Source: Centrapalus pauciflorus (Eukaryota > Streptophyta > Magnoliopsida > Asterales > Asteraceae). From it: DNA of 64,000 nucleotides. A program made the translations under genes and the position numbers. Location: contig JAANYP010000749.1 in NCBI GenBank assembly GCA_020465985.1, positions 1 through 64,000 on the forward strand, in the 5' to 3' direction. The notes beneath the pieces were generated by a model that ran no database searches, was not told the DNA's origin, and was given only the letters and a program-made list of their open reading frames with translations. The first letter of the stretch is position 1. Each line of letters starts with the position of its first letter. Positions 1 to 9,915 of the stretch are shown one piece after another.

Positions 1-224
1 TGTCCAGCCTGTTCAGCAGACTGAACAGCTTGGGCAAAACTGCCTTTGTTGCAACACATGCAACACATAAAACAGCTTCAGGCTGATATTGCAAATCATT
101 TTCAGGTTTCAATAAGGCATATAACAGGCCTTAAATTCAACCTTCAAAAGCATCAACAGGTTTGATTAATAATCTCCCCCTCAGATGCAGAACAGGTTTG
201 ACTGAGGCCTTTTTGTGCCTAACA
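1..224 (-). mobile_element. Co3a: first part of a Copia LTR, minus strand
   Basis: This stretch closely matches the right end of the Co3b LTR (34140-34363) and, inverted, the start of the Co3c LTR at 62332. Read on the minus strand it starts TGTTAGGCAC at 224 and runs off the left edge. Position 224 is a clean LTR edge: the bases to its right are minus-strand Gypsy coding sequence (Gy2). It carries the same C-rich stretch (rc GGGGGAG) near 172-180 as Co3b. Only part of one LTR is visible, so solo LTR versus full element cannot be decided. Confidence 0.8.
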
Positions 225-1303
225 TACTACATTTGTCTTTGTCAATAAAGTCAGAGGAACCACAATCTTTGAAAAGTCTTTTATAAATCTGTGGTAATAG
301 CCAACCAAACCCAAGAAACTTCTTATTTCGGTAGCAGTACGAGGCGACTCCCAATTCTTAATAGCTTCAACCTTGGTTGGATCCACTGAAATTCCAACTC
401 AAGAAATCACGTGACCCAGAAACTGAATTTGTTGTGGCCAAACTTGCATTTTGAGAACTTGGCATACAACCTGTCCTTTTCTCAATAACTCCAACAATTC
501 CCGCAAATGCACAACATGTTCAGTTTTAGATTCGGAGTACACCAAGATATCATTATAAATACTATCATTGACTTGTCTAACATCGGTCTACACACCCTAT
601 TCTTAGATCCATAACAGCAGCAGGGGCATTCGTTAAGCCGAATGACATAACCAGAAACTCATAATGTACATAACGAGTCCTGAAAGCCGTTTTTGGTACA
701 TATTCCTCACAGACCTTTAACTGATGATATCCTGATCGAAGATCGATCTTTGAAAAGTAACTCGCACATTGCAGTTGATTGATGAGATCGTCAATTCGCG
801 GTAGTGGGTACTTATTCTTTATTGTTACTTTGTTCAGTTCCCGATAATCAATGCACATCCTAAACGTGTCTCCCTCTTCTTTACAAGCAATACGGGTGCG
901 CCCCAAGGTGAAGAACTTGGGCGAATGAAAACACAACAGGCACATCACGGTTTTCTTTTCTGCTTTGGCATCAACATTATATGCCAGAAACGATTCACAA
1001 CCCTTAGCAACCAGCTTTCAGGCTTTAGCGATAGTTACCAGACACACTGCTTTCTCCTATCATTGTAAAGGCAAATCTCTCGCCCCTCAAGAGTAGTTAT
1101 TTTTCACATCCTTTTCTTACAGACTATATGTGCCCCACTCTTGATTAAGCAGTCCATCCTAACTATCACATCAAACTTTCCAAATTTTATCGGAATCAAA
1201 TCAAGACTAAATACTACATCTTCAATTACCAAAGTACAATACAATAAACTCTATCTACTTTAACAAGAGTATTACTCACAGTTTCAATATCTAGTGCAAC
1301 ATG
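225..1303 (-). pseudogene. Gy2 pol fragment (protease, reverse transcriptase), Gypsy
   Basis: Minus-strand remains of a Ty3/Gypsy pol. Around 577-948 it reads as reverse transcriptase, with the motifs RMCIDYRELNK, YPLPRIDDL, SKIDLRSGYHQLKV and FGLTNAPAA. Around 1000-1300 is the aspartic protease domain. At 225-330 the reading reaches the RT/RNase H linker and is cut off by the Co3a LTR. Relative to Gy1 and Gy4, the protease-RT spacer is deleted: protease-end sequence near 950 runs directly into the start of the RT core. Many stops and shifts mark it as dead. The RT site that holds an intron-like insert in Gy1 is uninterrupted here (about 400-420). The element continues beyond the Gy1 insertion at 9916. 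Confidence 0.85.
1299..1303. repeat. Gy1 target site duplication, left copy (ACATG)
   Basis: ACATG lies immediately left of the Gy1 5' LTR and again at 9916-9920 immediately right of the 3' LTR. Removing Gy1 and one copy rejoins the Gy2 protease reading, which confirms the insertion site. Confidence 0.9.
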
Positions 1304-1386
1304 TATAACACCTTGCCTTTTATTTGCATTTTTATTTTAAGTAATTTTGAGCAATTTGCGTAAAAAGATGTAATTTCGAGATTTAG

Positions 1387-1394
1387 TATAAATA
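1387..1394 (+). promoter_or_regulatory. TATA box of the Gy1 LTR promoter
   Basis: TATAAATA followed by GGGG, in the first tenth of the LTR; repeated in the 3' LTR near 8181. Pol II transcription would start roughly 30 bases downstream, so most of the LTR would be leader RNA. The start site is inferred. Confidence 0.7.
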
Positions 1395-1799
1395 GGGGCT
1401 GAGAGCTCATTTTCTCATTTTTGCAAGCCAAATTCCTTTCCAGAGCTTCTCTCTCTAGAACCCGAAACTTCTCTCTAGCTTTTCTCCCAAACCGACCGGC
1501 CAAATCTCGAGTTCTATACGTCATCGGAAAGGTCTCAAAGTGTACTACGCGGATCTACCATTGCATGTACGATTTCATACGGATTTGAGGTAAGAATCGA
1601 TCTTTTCATTTTCTGCATTTTCGGTTTTGAAGATATGAGATTCGAGTTTATCATTTTAGGCGATTTAAAGCTGATTTCGTATGAGTTTTAGCTAAAATAT
1701 GGTAGAATATGTATCATGTAACTAAACCGAGGCTTATTACTTAGCTTATTTGTGGATTTGAGGCTTGAAAATGCATGTTTAAAGCTGTAGTTTATGAAC

Positions 1800-2030
1800 A
1801 AACTCGAGTATGTATAGAACAGACTCGAAATGCCAAGAACAGACTCGAATAGAGCTAGATTCGAGAATGGGGTTCGAATCTAACCCCCTGGTTCGAATCT
1901 ATCTTCGAATTTGACCCCTGGTTCGAATCTGTCTTCGAATCTGATGCTCAGATTCGAATCTGACTTCGAGTCTGATGCTCAGATTCGAATCTAACCCCTA
2001 AATTTCGAATCTAATTGATAAAATTTACGA
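1800..2030 (+). repeat. Array of TTCGAA-centred palindromes in the Gy1 LTR
   Basis: About a dozen copies of TTCGAATCT or TTCGAGTCT. Some form perfect 14-base palindromes (CAGATTCGAATCTG), part of a roughly 32-base tandem unit near 1940-1995. The same array is in the 3' LTR (about 8595-8815). Each core has a central CpG. Confidence 0.85.
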
Positions 2031-2584
2031 ACAACGCATAAATTAGCAAAATAAATAGCAAAATATTTAGCTAGAAATTATGGCTTATAGATGTTGGAAT
2101 ATTGAGCTAGCATTATTAATTTAGCACATGTTCTGTAATATTAAACTTCAGATATTATACATAAGCCGTTTAGCCCAGTTGCGAGTCAAAGCCAGTGCCA
2201 GAATATATTAAAGCCTAGATAAGCAAGTGCAAGCGTTATAAAGCAATTTAAAGCGTAAATAAGCCCGAGCAAGTATTCAGAGCATTTCAAAGCATTTTCA
2301 GTACTGTGAGTAACAGTTATTCTTGTTTACATGTTTTATATGAAATTGAGACATAAATTTGCTTCTATATGATTTCTTTGGAATTCAATAGACTTTTGTG
2401 AGTGAAGGCGAACACTGTGGTACAGGTGATGCCCAGCTTAGCCGGATCTTACATTTGATCTATTAATATGCATATTTATCTGCTATCTGTTTATTGTTCT
2501 GCATACTATACAGCAAACTTTGTGTTAGCGTTTCTTTGTGCATCTCATAAGCATTATATTTAGCGAGCAAGCAATTCTGATGTT

Positions 2585-2667
2585 CACCACTATCCCTTGA
2601 GCATTATGCGGGTAGCTAGCCCCGCATCACAGATTGATCATCTGTCAGCGGTAAACCCCTAGTGGTG
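2585..2667 (+). ncRNA. Branched RNA fold with self-complementary loops, Gy1 5' LTR
   Basis: The outer stem pairs CACCACTA (2585-2592) with TAGTGGTG (2660-2667). Inner hairpin 1 pairs ATGCGGG (2606-2612) with CCCGCAT (2621-2627) around the loop TAGCTAGC. Inner hairpin 2 pairs ACAGAT (2629-2634) with ATCTGT (2640-2645) around TGATC. Loop 1 contains the palindrome GCTAGC, and TGATCA at loop 2 is also self-complementary. The 3' LTR copy (9378-9460) has one C-to-T change that keeps pairing as G-U. Gy3 has the same architecture with different stems. A role in dimerisation or packaging is inferred by analogy with retroviral leaders. Confidence 0.55.
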
Positions 2668-3113
2668 GCATCTCCTTTCTGCGTGAAATGTCTCAATTGT
2701 GCAGCATTCTTTCTGGGTATTAAGCAAACAAGCAAGCATAACAGCCTTTATAGGCACTTTCGCCTCATATTTTACATGCATTCATGAATATCTGTTTACT
2801 CACTAAGCTTTAGCTTACAGTTGCTACTTACAATTTTTACAGGAAAAGGTAAAGAACAAGCTGGACCTTCTGCTTAGGTCTATTATCTGATCTGCCCAGA
2901 GGACTTAGCTCATTTTCAGCTTGTGGTATAGCTTATGATGCCTTGGGTTTTGGGTAGCTGCTTTTATTTATGTTATGATGTTTTTAGCAACTTAGTACTG
3001 TAACCTTGAAGCACGTGTAGTGCATGAGTTATTGTAATATTTTATTTAGCTTTATGCATTTATTATTATTCCTGGGATAAGCAAGCGTGTTTTAAAGCAA
3101 GGATGTGACACGA

Positions 3114-3124
3114 TGGTATCAGAG
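3114..3124 (+). other. Gy1 primer-binding site (initiator tRNA-Met)
   Basis: TGGTATCAGAG three bases after the 5' LTR matches the 3' end complement of plant initiator tRNA-Met, the usual primer for minus-strand synthesis in plant LTR elements. Confidence 0.9.
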
Positions 3125-3316
3125 AATTAGTTTGAGGGATTCAAGTGTTAGCAATAACACTTGGACTCAAACTTTTAAGCAAAGATATTAGCTTCGAATG
3201 TCTAGGCTTTAACTTGACCTGAGATAGGCTTTGACTTTGCTTTAGGAATTGGGAAATGGGGTAGAATAGGAGTTATGCCTATTCTTATGCAAGTATTATT
3301 TATATAATTTTAGAAC

Positions 3317-6300
3317 ATGTCTGGATCTGGTGAAGGAGCTGGAGGTGGACTCACTCCTGAACAGATCATGCAAATAATGCAAACAATGCTTAACGAGAAT
3401 AATGAGCGTCAAGCTAAGTTCTTGCAAGATCAGTTTCGTGCTCGTGATGAAGCCGAAACTAAGCGTAGAGAAGAACGTAGGAAAAAGCAACACGATGACA
3501 CTGGACGCCACAACGATGACACTGACGAGGAGGAAGCTCCTGTAGTCCCTCCTAAGGGCTGCAACTTCCGTTATTTCAAGGCTTGCGGAGCTCAACCTTT
3601 TAAGGGTGCTGCAAATTCGATCGAAGCGCTTGAGTGGATCACTGGCATCGAGCGGATTTTTCTCATCAGCGACTGTGCTGAAGAATCCAAGGTCAGCTTT
3701 GCTACTACACTGTTCGAGGGAGGCGCTGTTATGTGGTGGAGGTCTCAGGAGAACATGCACGGAGCCAACTGGATTAAGTCCCTATCTTGGGATGACTTTA
3801 AGGTCATTTTCTTTCGTCAGTACTGCCCGGCTGATGAAAAGAAACGTCTGGAAGAGAAGCTGAGGTCTCTTACTCAGGGAACCAAATCGGTGACTGAGTA
3901 TGAGATAGAATTTACCCGACTAAGCTTGCCGTCTGACTATCAAGTCGCTACTGAAGAGCGAAAGATCGACCGTTTTCTGATGGGTCTGCATCCTGAATAT
4001 CAGAAGTTCTTGAAGCACCGGGGATATACCAACTATGCTAACTGTGTTGAAGCTGCTCGAATTCTCGAGCAGGATTTTATCCGAGCTGGAGGAGTTCCTA
4101 CTTCCTCTGTTAACCCGACATGTCCATCACCGCCCAAGAAATCGCGCACTGGAAGCTATTCTGGATCTTCATCCAGATATTCTCAGCCACAGCAGTTTCA
4201 GTACCGACAGTTCAGCTCGCCTCCGGCACAGCAAACTCGATCATATGCGGTACATTCTGAGCGGAGGCAGTGTCGCCGCTGCCAGAAGTCACACATTGGG
4301 CGTTGTAACCCCAATGATGTGAGGTGCTATGTGTGCAATGAAATAGGACATAGCAGTGAAGAATGTCCTAACAAAGTTAAAGTTTGCAACAACTGTTTAC
4401 GCCCTGGACATAATGAGCATGCATGTACGCATCCGTTCAGCATGATTTACCCGAGTGCAGAGCATCATCCGCGATTGCAGCAACAGCAATACCGACCTCA
4501 GCAACAACATCAACATCAACAGCAAAGACAAAATCAACCGGCCCGGCATAGCACATCACGAGGAGGTTCTAGTCGCCGTAACGAGCCAGCTCGGAGTCAG
4601 AATCGCGCATTCCAAATCACGGCTGAGCAAGCAAAGGAAATACCAGATGTGGTATCTGGTATGTTTCTCGTTAACTCCGTACCTGCTAGAGTTATTTTTG
4701 ATTCAGGAGCCAACCGTTCTTTCATATCAAATTCATTTGCATCTAAACTTGGAATTGCACCGTCTACTCTACCTGTTATCTTTGATATTGAAACGGCTAG
4801 TAATGTAAGTGTGTCTACCGATAAAATTTACCGTGACTGCATCATTTTGCTCGACAACTGCACATTCCAACTGGACCTTATCCCGATGGACTTTCATGAA
4901 TTCGACGTCATCGTGGGTATGGATTGGCTTGATCATCATGACGCCAGCATTGTCTGCAAGAAGAAGTTAATAAAGCTCACAGCTCTGGATGGCCGCAATA
5001 TTTGCATCTACGGTGACAGAAAAACAGGTGAAATATGTTTAATTTCTGTAGTCAAAGCTAGGAAGCATATAGCTAAGGGTTGCGTGTCATTCTTAGCATA
5101 TGCGATAGATGCTAAGTCTGAAAAGAAAGCATTAGCCGAGGTTCCGATAGCCTCCGAGTTTCCCGATGTCTTTCCCGAGGACATCTCTGGACTCCCGCCA
5201 GACCGTCAGGTGGAGTTCAGAATTGATTTAGTGCCCGGCGCGGCACCGATTGCTCGAGCCCCTTATAGACTTGCACCTACAAAGATGCAAGAAATGATGA
5301 AGCAATTGCAAGAATTGCTAGATAAGGGACTCATACGACCAAGTTCATCTCCCTGGGGAGCTCCTGTTTTATTCGTTAAGAAGAAAGATGGGACTCTCCG
5401 GATGTGCATTGATTATAGGGAGTTGAACAAGGTAACAATAAAGAACAAATATCCGTTGCCTAGAATAGACGATCTTTTCGACCAGCTTCAGGGAGCCAGT
5501 TACTTCTCAAAGATCGATCTTAGATCTGGGTATCATCAGCTCAAAGTTCATGAAGAAGACGTCCCTAAAACGGCTTTCCGTACCAGATATGGGCATTACG
5601 AGTTTCTTGTTATGCCCTTTGGCCTTACAAACGCTCCTGCGGCGTTCATGGATCTTATGAACCGCGTTTGTAGACCAATGCTCGATAAGTCTGTTATCGT
5701 CTTTATAGACGATATTCTCATCTACTCGAAAACTGAAGCTGAGCATGCTGTGCATCTTAGAGAGCTGCTAGAGTTGCTGCGCAAGGAGCGACTTTACGCC
5801 AAGTTCTCTAAATGCGAATTTTGGTTGCGACAGGTGCTTGCAATCTCGATTTATTCATTTTTTTAAGCTTATCTTTTCTTAAATTTCATGCTCAGCGTTA
5901 ACTTGCAAATCTTGTATCTTATCAGATACAATTCCTTGGTCATGTGATATCTGGTGAAGGAATCTCTATGGATCCTTCTAAGATAGAAGCCATTCAAAAT
6001 TGGGAAGCTCCCAAATCAGCTACCGAGATCCGAAGTTTCTTGGGATTGGCGGGTTACTACCGTCGATTCATTAAGGACTTCTCAAAACTAGCCATGCCTC
6101 TTACATCTCTTACTCGTAAGAATGTTCCCTTTATTTGGGAAGAAGCTCAAGAGAATGCATTTCGAACTTTAAAACAGAAACTCACCGAAGCGCCTATTCT
6201 GGCCTTACCCGAAGGCAATGAAGACTTTGTGGTCTTCAGTGATGCTTCATATCAAGGGCTTGGGTGTGTTTTGATGCAAAGAGGCAGAGTCATAGCATAT

Positions 6301-7926
6301 GCTTCTCGCCAGCTTAAGGATCATGAAAAGAGTCATCCGACTCATGACCTTGAACTTGCTGCTGTGACTTTTGCATTAAAAACGTGGCGTCATTACCTCT
6401 ACGGCACCAAATGCCAGTTATATACAGATCACAAGAGTCTTAAGTACATTTTCAGTCAGAAGGAGCTCAACATGCGCCAGCGACGCTCCATGGAACTCAT
6501 CAAAGACTATGACTGTGATATTCTGTATCACCCTGGCAAAGAGAATGTGGTGGCCGACGCATTGAGTCGTAAATCCTACTCTGCTAAATGTCTTTATACC
6601 TTGACCCATACTTTGTTTTCATCAACTTTGATCGATGAAATCCTTGTTGCTCAAACCGAAGCTCTAAAAGAAGAAAACCTCAACTCTGAGGACATGAAAG
6701 GGCAATTTCAATTCTTAACCGATAGCCCTCGTGGCTTGAAGCTTTTCAAAAATCGTGTCTGGGTTCCCAAATTTGGTGATGTTCGACAGAAAATTCTTTC
6801 GGAAGCTCACTGTTCTAACTTCTCGGTACATCCTGGCAGCACCAAGATGTACAACGATCTAAAAGCCGAGTATTGGTGGCCCGGTATGAAGAGAGACGTA
6901 GGCCAGTATGTCGATAATTGTGTTACATGCCGATTAGTTAAAGCGGAGCATCAGCAGCCTTATGGCAGTCTACAGCCTCTACCGATTCCCGAGTGGAAGT
7001 TCGATCACATAACGATGGACTTTGTGACGAAGCTTCCGACTACGCGAAGACAGCACGATGCAATATGGGTTATCGTGGATCGCCTAACCAAAGTCGCTCA
7101 TTTCATTCCGATTCGCGAAAACTATTCACTTGAGAAACTAGCCAAGTTGTATATAGACGAGATCGTTACTCGACACGGAGTGCCTCTGTCTATTGTTTCC
7201 GATCGCGACAGCCAATTTACTTCGAGGTTCTGGACTGCATTACAAGAAGGTTTAGGCACCAAGATCAGAATGAGCACGGCGTATCATCCGCAGCCTGATG
7301 GCCAGAGTGAGCGCACGATCCTTACACTCGAAGACATGCTGCGGGCATGTGTTCTTGAGTTTAGCGGTAGTTGGGATGACCACTTGCCGTTAGCAGAATT
7401 TTCTTATAACAATAGTTACCACTCATCTATCAAAGCCGCACCTTTCGAAGCCTTATACGGACGCAAGTGTCGAACTCCTACGTGTTGGCATGAAGCCGGT
7501 GAAGCACCAATCGCCGGTCCCGAGCTACTTCAACAGACTAACGACAAGATCAGAATTATCCGCCAACGCTTAGAAACTGCTCAATCTCGACAGAAATCGT
7601 ATCACGACCGACGCCATAAGCCTTTAGAATTCCAGAAGGACGACTATGTTGTATTAAAAGTCTCACCGATGAAAGGTGTGTTCAGATTCGGCAAGCGTGG
7701 CAAGTTAGCACCACGATTCATTGGTCCTTTCAAGATCACCGAGCGTGTTGGAACTCAATCTTATCTGTTGGACTTGCCGAGCGAACTGTCCAACATACAC
7801 CCCGTGTTTCACGTTTCGCAGCTTAGGAAGTGCAAAGAAGATGACAGAGAAAAGTGGGCCGATCATCTAACTTACAAGATTAACGAGAAACTGCAATGTG
7901 ACGAGCCTGAAGTTATTCTAGAATAA
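3317..7926 (+). CDS. Gy1 Gag-Pol polyprotein, Ty3/Gypsy
   Basis: The start ATG at 3317 gives an MSGSGEG N-terminus like the MSGEG start of Gy4. The N-terminal part holds the retrotransposon Gag domain, followed by zinc knuckles near residues 320-380 (CYVCNEIGHSSEEC, CNNCLRPGHNEHAC and a variant CRRCQKSHIGRC). The protease active site is DSGA at residues 462-465. Reverse transcriptase has FIDD at residues 796-799. RNase H (FSDASYQGLG) and integrase follow in the second exon; integrase shows an HHCC zinc finger, VSDRDSQF, GQSER and a C-terminal IGPFK module. The frame is broken after codon 839 by a 92-base GT-AG insert (5834-5925) and resumes in frame at 5926. Without the insert the reading is open to the stop at 7924. 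Unspliced RNA would give a protein ending at 5866, lacking RNase H and integrase. Confidence 0.9.
5834..5925 (+). other. Candidate spliceosomal intron in the Gy1 reverse transcriptase
   Basis: 92 bases, starting GTGCTT directly after a CAG codon and ending ATCAG. It is T-rich, contains in-frame stops, and its length is not a multiple of three. Removing exactly this segment restores the RT reading without gain or loss of a codon, as judged against Gy4 (about 42800-42840) and Gy2, which are uninterrupted here. A short-intron origin fits better than random insertion because there is no target duplication and the boundaries obey GT-AG. The donor is weak compared with the plant consensus. Confidence 0.65.
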
Positions 7927-8058
7927 AAAATGAAGAAGCTGAGAAATAGAGAAGTAGCAATGGTGTTGGTGCAGTGGAGGACTTCTCACGGAATTTCTCA
8001 GACCTGGGAATCTGAGGAAGACATGAGAGTTCGATATCCGCATCTGTTTGAGCCTTAG
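7927..8058 (+). pseudogene. Gy1 chromodomain, cut off by an in-frame stop
   Basis: In frame with pol but separated from it by the TAA at 7924-7926. The reading has the motifs KKLRNREVAMVLVQW and HLFEP before TAG at 8056-8058, matching the chromodomain tail of Gy3 (26578-26715). Chromodomains of this type steer integrase to marked chromatin. At the stop position Gy3 has a sense codon, so the stop is probably a recent mutation; readthrough cannot be excluded. Confidence 0.75.
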
Positions 8059-8097
8059 GTACTTCGAGGACGAAGTGCAAGCGTGGTGGGCTCATAC

Positions 8098-9915
8098 TAT
8101 AACACCTTGCCTTTTATTTGCATTTTTATTTTAAGTAATTTTGAGCAATTTGCGTAAAAAGATGTAATTTCGAGATTTAGTATAAATAGGGACTAAGAGC
8201 TCATTTTCTCATTTTTGCAAGCCAAATTCCTTTCCAGAGCTTCTCTCTCTAGAACCCGAAACTTCTCTCTAGCTTTTCTCCCAAACCGACCGGCCAAATC
8301 TCGAGTTCTATACGTCATCGGAAAGGTCTCGAAGTGTACTACTCGAATCTACCATTGCATGCGTGATTTCATACGGTTTTGAGGTAAAAATCGCTCTTTT
8401 TGTTTTCTGCATTTTTCGGTTTTGAGGAAAAATTCGAGTTTATCATTTTAGGCGATTTAAAGCTGATTTCGTATGAGTTTTAGCTAAAATATGGTAGAAT
8501 ATGTATCATGTAACTAAACCGAGGCTTATTACTTAGCTTATTTGTGGATTTGAGGCTTGAAAATGCATGTTTAAAGCTGTAGTTTATGAACAAACTCGAG
8601 TATGTATAGAACAGACTCGAAATGCCAAGAACAGACTCGAATAGAGCTAGATTCGAGAATGGGGTTCGAATCTAACCCCCTGGTTCGAATCTATCTTCGA
8701 ATTTGACCCCTGGTTCGAATCTGTCTTCGAATCTGATGCTCAGATTCGAATCTGACTTCGAGTCTGATGCTCAGATTCGAATCTAACCCCTAAATTTCGA
8801 ATCTAATTGATAAAATTTACGAACAACGCATAAATTAGCAAAATAAATAGCAAAATATTTAGCTAGAAATTATGGCTTATAGATGTTGGAATATTGAGCT
8901 AGCATTATTAATTTAGCACATGTTCTGTAATATTAAACTTCAGATATTATACATAAGCTGTTTAGCCCAGTTGCGAGTCAAAGCCAGTGCCAGAATATAT
9001 TAAAAGCCTAGATAAGCAAGTGCAAGCGTTATAAAGCAATTTAAAGCATAAATAAGCCCGAGCAAGTATTTCAGAGCATTTCAAAGCATTTTCAGTACAG
9101 TGAGTAACAGTTATTCTTGTTTACATGTTTTATATGAAATTGGGACATAAATTGCTTCTATATGATTTCTTTGGAATTCAATAGACTTTTGTGAGTGAAG
9201 GCGAACACTGTGGTACAGGTGATGCCCAGCTTAGCCGGATCTTATATTTGATCTATTAATATGCATATTTATCTGCTATCTGTTTATTGTTCTTCATACT
9301 ATACAGCAAACTTTGTGTTAGCGTTTCTTTGTGCATCTCATAAGCATTATATTTAGCGAGCAAGCAATTCTGATGTTCACCACTATCCCTTGAGCATTAT
9401 GCGGGTAGCTAGCCCTGCATCACAGATTGATCATCTGTCAGCGGTAAACCCCTAGTGGTGGCATCTCCTTTCTGCGTGAAATGTCTCAATTGTGCAGCAT
9501 TCTTTCTGGGTATTAAGCAAACAAGCAAGCAAGCAAGCAAGCATAACAGCCTTTATAGGCACTTTCGCCTCATATTTTACATGCATTCATGAATATCTGT
9601 TTACTCACTAAGCTTTAGCTTACAGTTGCTACTTACAATTTTTACAGGAAAAGGTAAAGAACAAGCTGGACCTTCTGCTTAGGTCTATTATCTGATCTGC
9701 CCAGAGGACTTAGCTCATTTTCAGCTTGTGGTATAGCTTATGATGCCTTGGGTTTTGGGTAGCTGCTTTTATTTATGTTATGATGTTTTTAGCAACTTAG
9801 TACTGTAACCTTGAAGCACGTGTAGTGCATGACTTATTGTAATATTTTATTTAGCTTTATGCATTTATTATTATTCATGGGATAAGCAAGCGTGTTTTAA
9901 AGCAAGGATGTGACA
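8098..9915 (+). repeat. Gy1 3' LTR
   Basis: Nearly identical to 1304-3110 with the same TATAACACC start and GATGTGACA end. It is preceded by the conserved tail GCGTGGTGGG then CTCATAC, which resembles the polypurine region before the Gy3 and Gy4 3' LTRs. Differences include an expanded AAGC run (about 9519-9543), a changed donor (GTAAAAA at 8384) and a C-to-T change inside the branched fold. Confidence 0.95.
9378..9460 (+). ncRNA. Branched RNA fold, Gy1 3' LTR copy
   Basis: Same outer stem and two loops as 2585-2667. The right arm of hairpin 1 reads CCTGCAT instead of CCCGCAT, replacing a G-C pair by G-U. Confidence 0.5.

Larger units (their letters stand above)
1590..2842 (+). other. Candidate leader intron within the Gy1 5' LTR
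   Basis: The donor context is TTGAG/GTAAGAATC (GT at 1590) and the acceptor context is AATTTTTACAG/GAAAAGG (AG at 2841-2842). Both sites recur at matching positions in the LTRs of Gy3 (27205; 28814-28815) and Gy4 (38602; 39874-39875), although most sequence between them differs. If used, splicing would remove about 1.25 kb of leader, including the palindrome array and the branched fold, upstream of gag. The signal is visible in the sequence; its use is inferred. Confidence 0.5.
1304..3110 (+). repeat. Gy1 5' LTR
   Basis: About 1.8 kb, from TATAACACC to GATGTGACA. The right end is set by the primer-binding site that follows; the left end is set by the target duplication and by where identity with 8098-9915 begins. 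It contains a TATA box (1387-1394), a splice-donor-like site (GT at 1590), an array of TTCGAA palindromes (1800-2030), an AAGC-rich tract (about 2165-2300), a branched RNA fold (2585-2667) and an acceptor-like site (AG at 2841-2842). Confidence 0.95.
1304..9915 (+). mobile_element. Gy1: complete Ty3/Gypsy chromovirus LTR retrotransposon
   Basis: An 8.6-kb element with two near-identical LTRs (1304-3110 and 8098-9915), a primer-binding site, one gag-pol reading frame broken by an intron-like insert, an in-frame chromodomain after a stop, and a 5-bp target duplication (ACATG). The domain order gag-protease-RT-RNase H-integrase-chromodomain identifies a Gypsy chromovirus; the Tekay-like assignment is inferred from the long LTR and C-terminal chromodomain. 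It sits inside Gy2, so it is younger than Gy2. The LTRs differ by scattered substitutions and an AAGC repeat expansion near 9519-9543, which indicates recent insertion. Both LTRs begin TATAACA rather than the usual TG. Confidence 0.95.

Noticed and set aside
1940..1995. CRISPR-like array of repeats
   Set aside because: Units overlap, lack unique spacers of even length, and lie in a plant LTR.
3296..3760. Minus-strand ORF of 154 codons opposite Gy1 gag
   Set aside because: Complement of conserved Gag coding sequence, with no family motif of its own.
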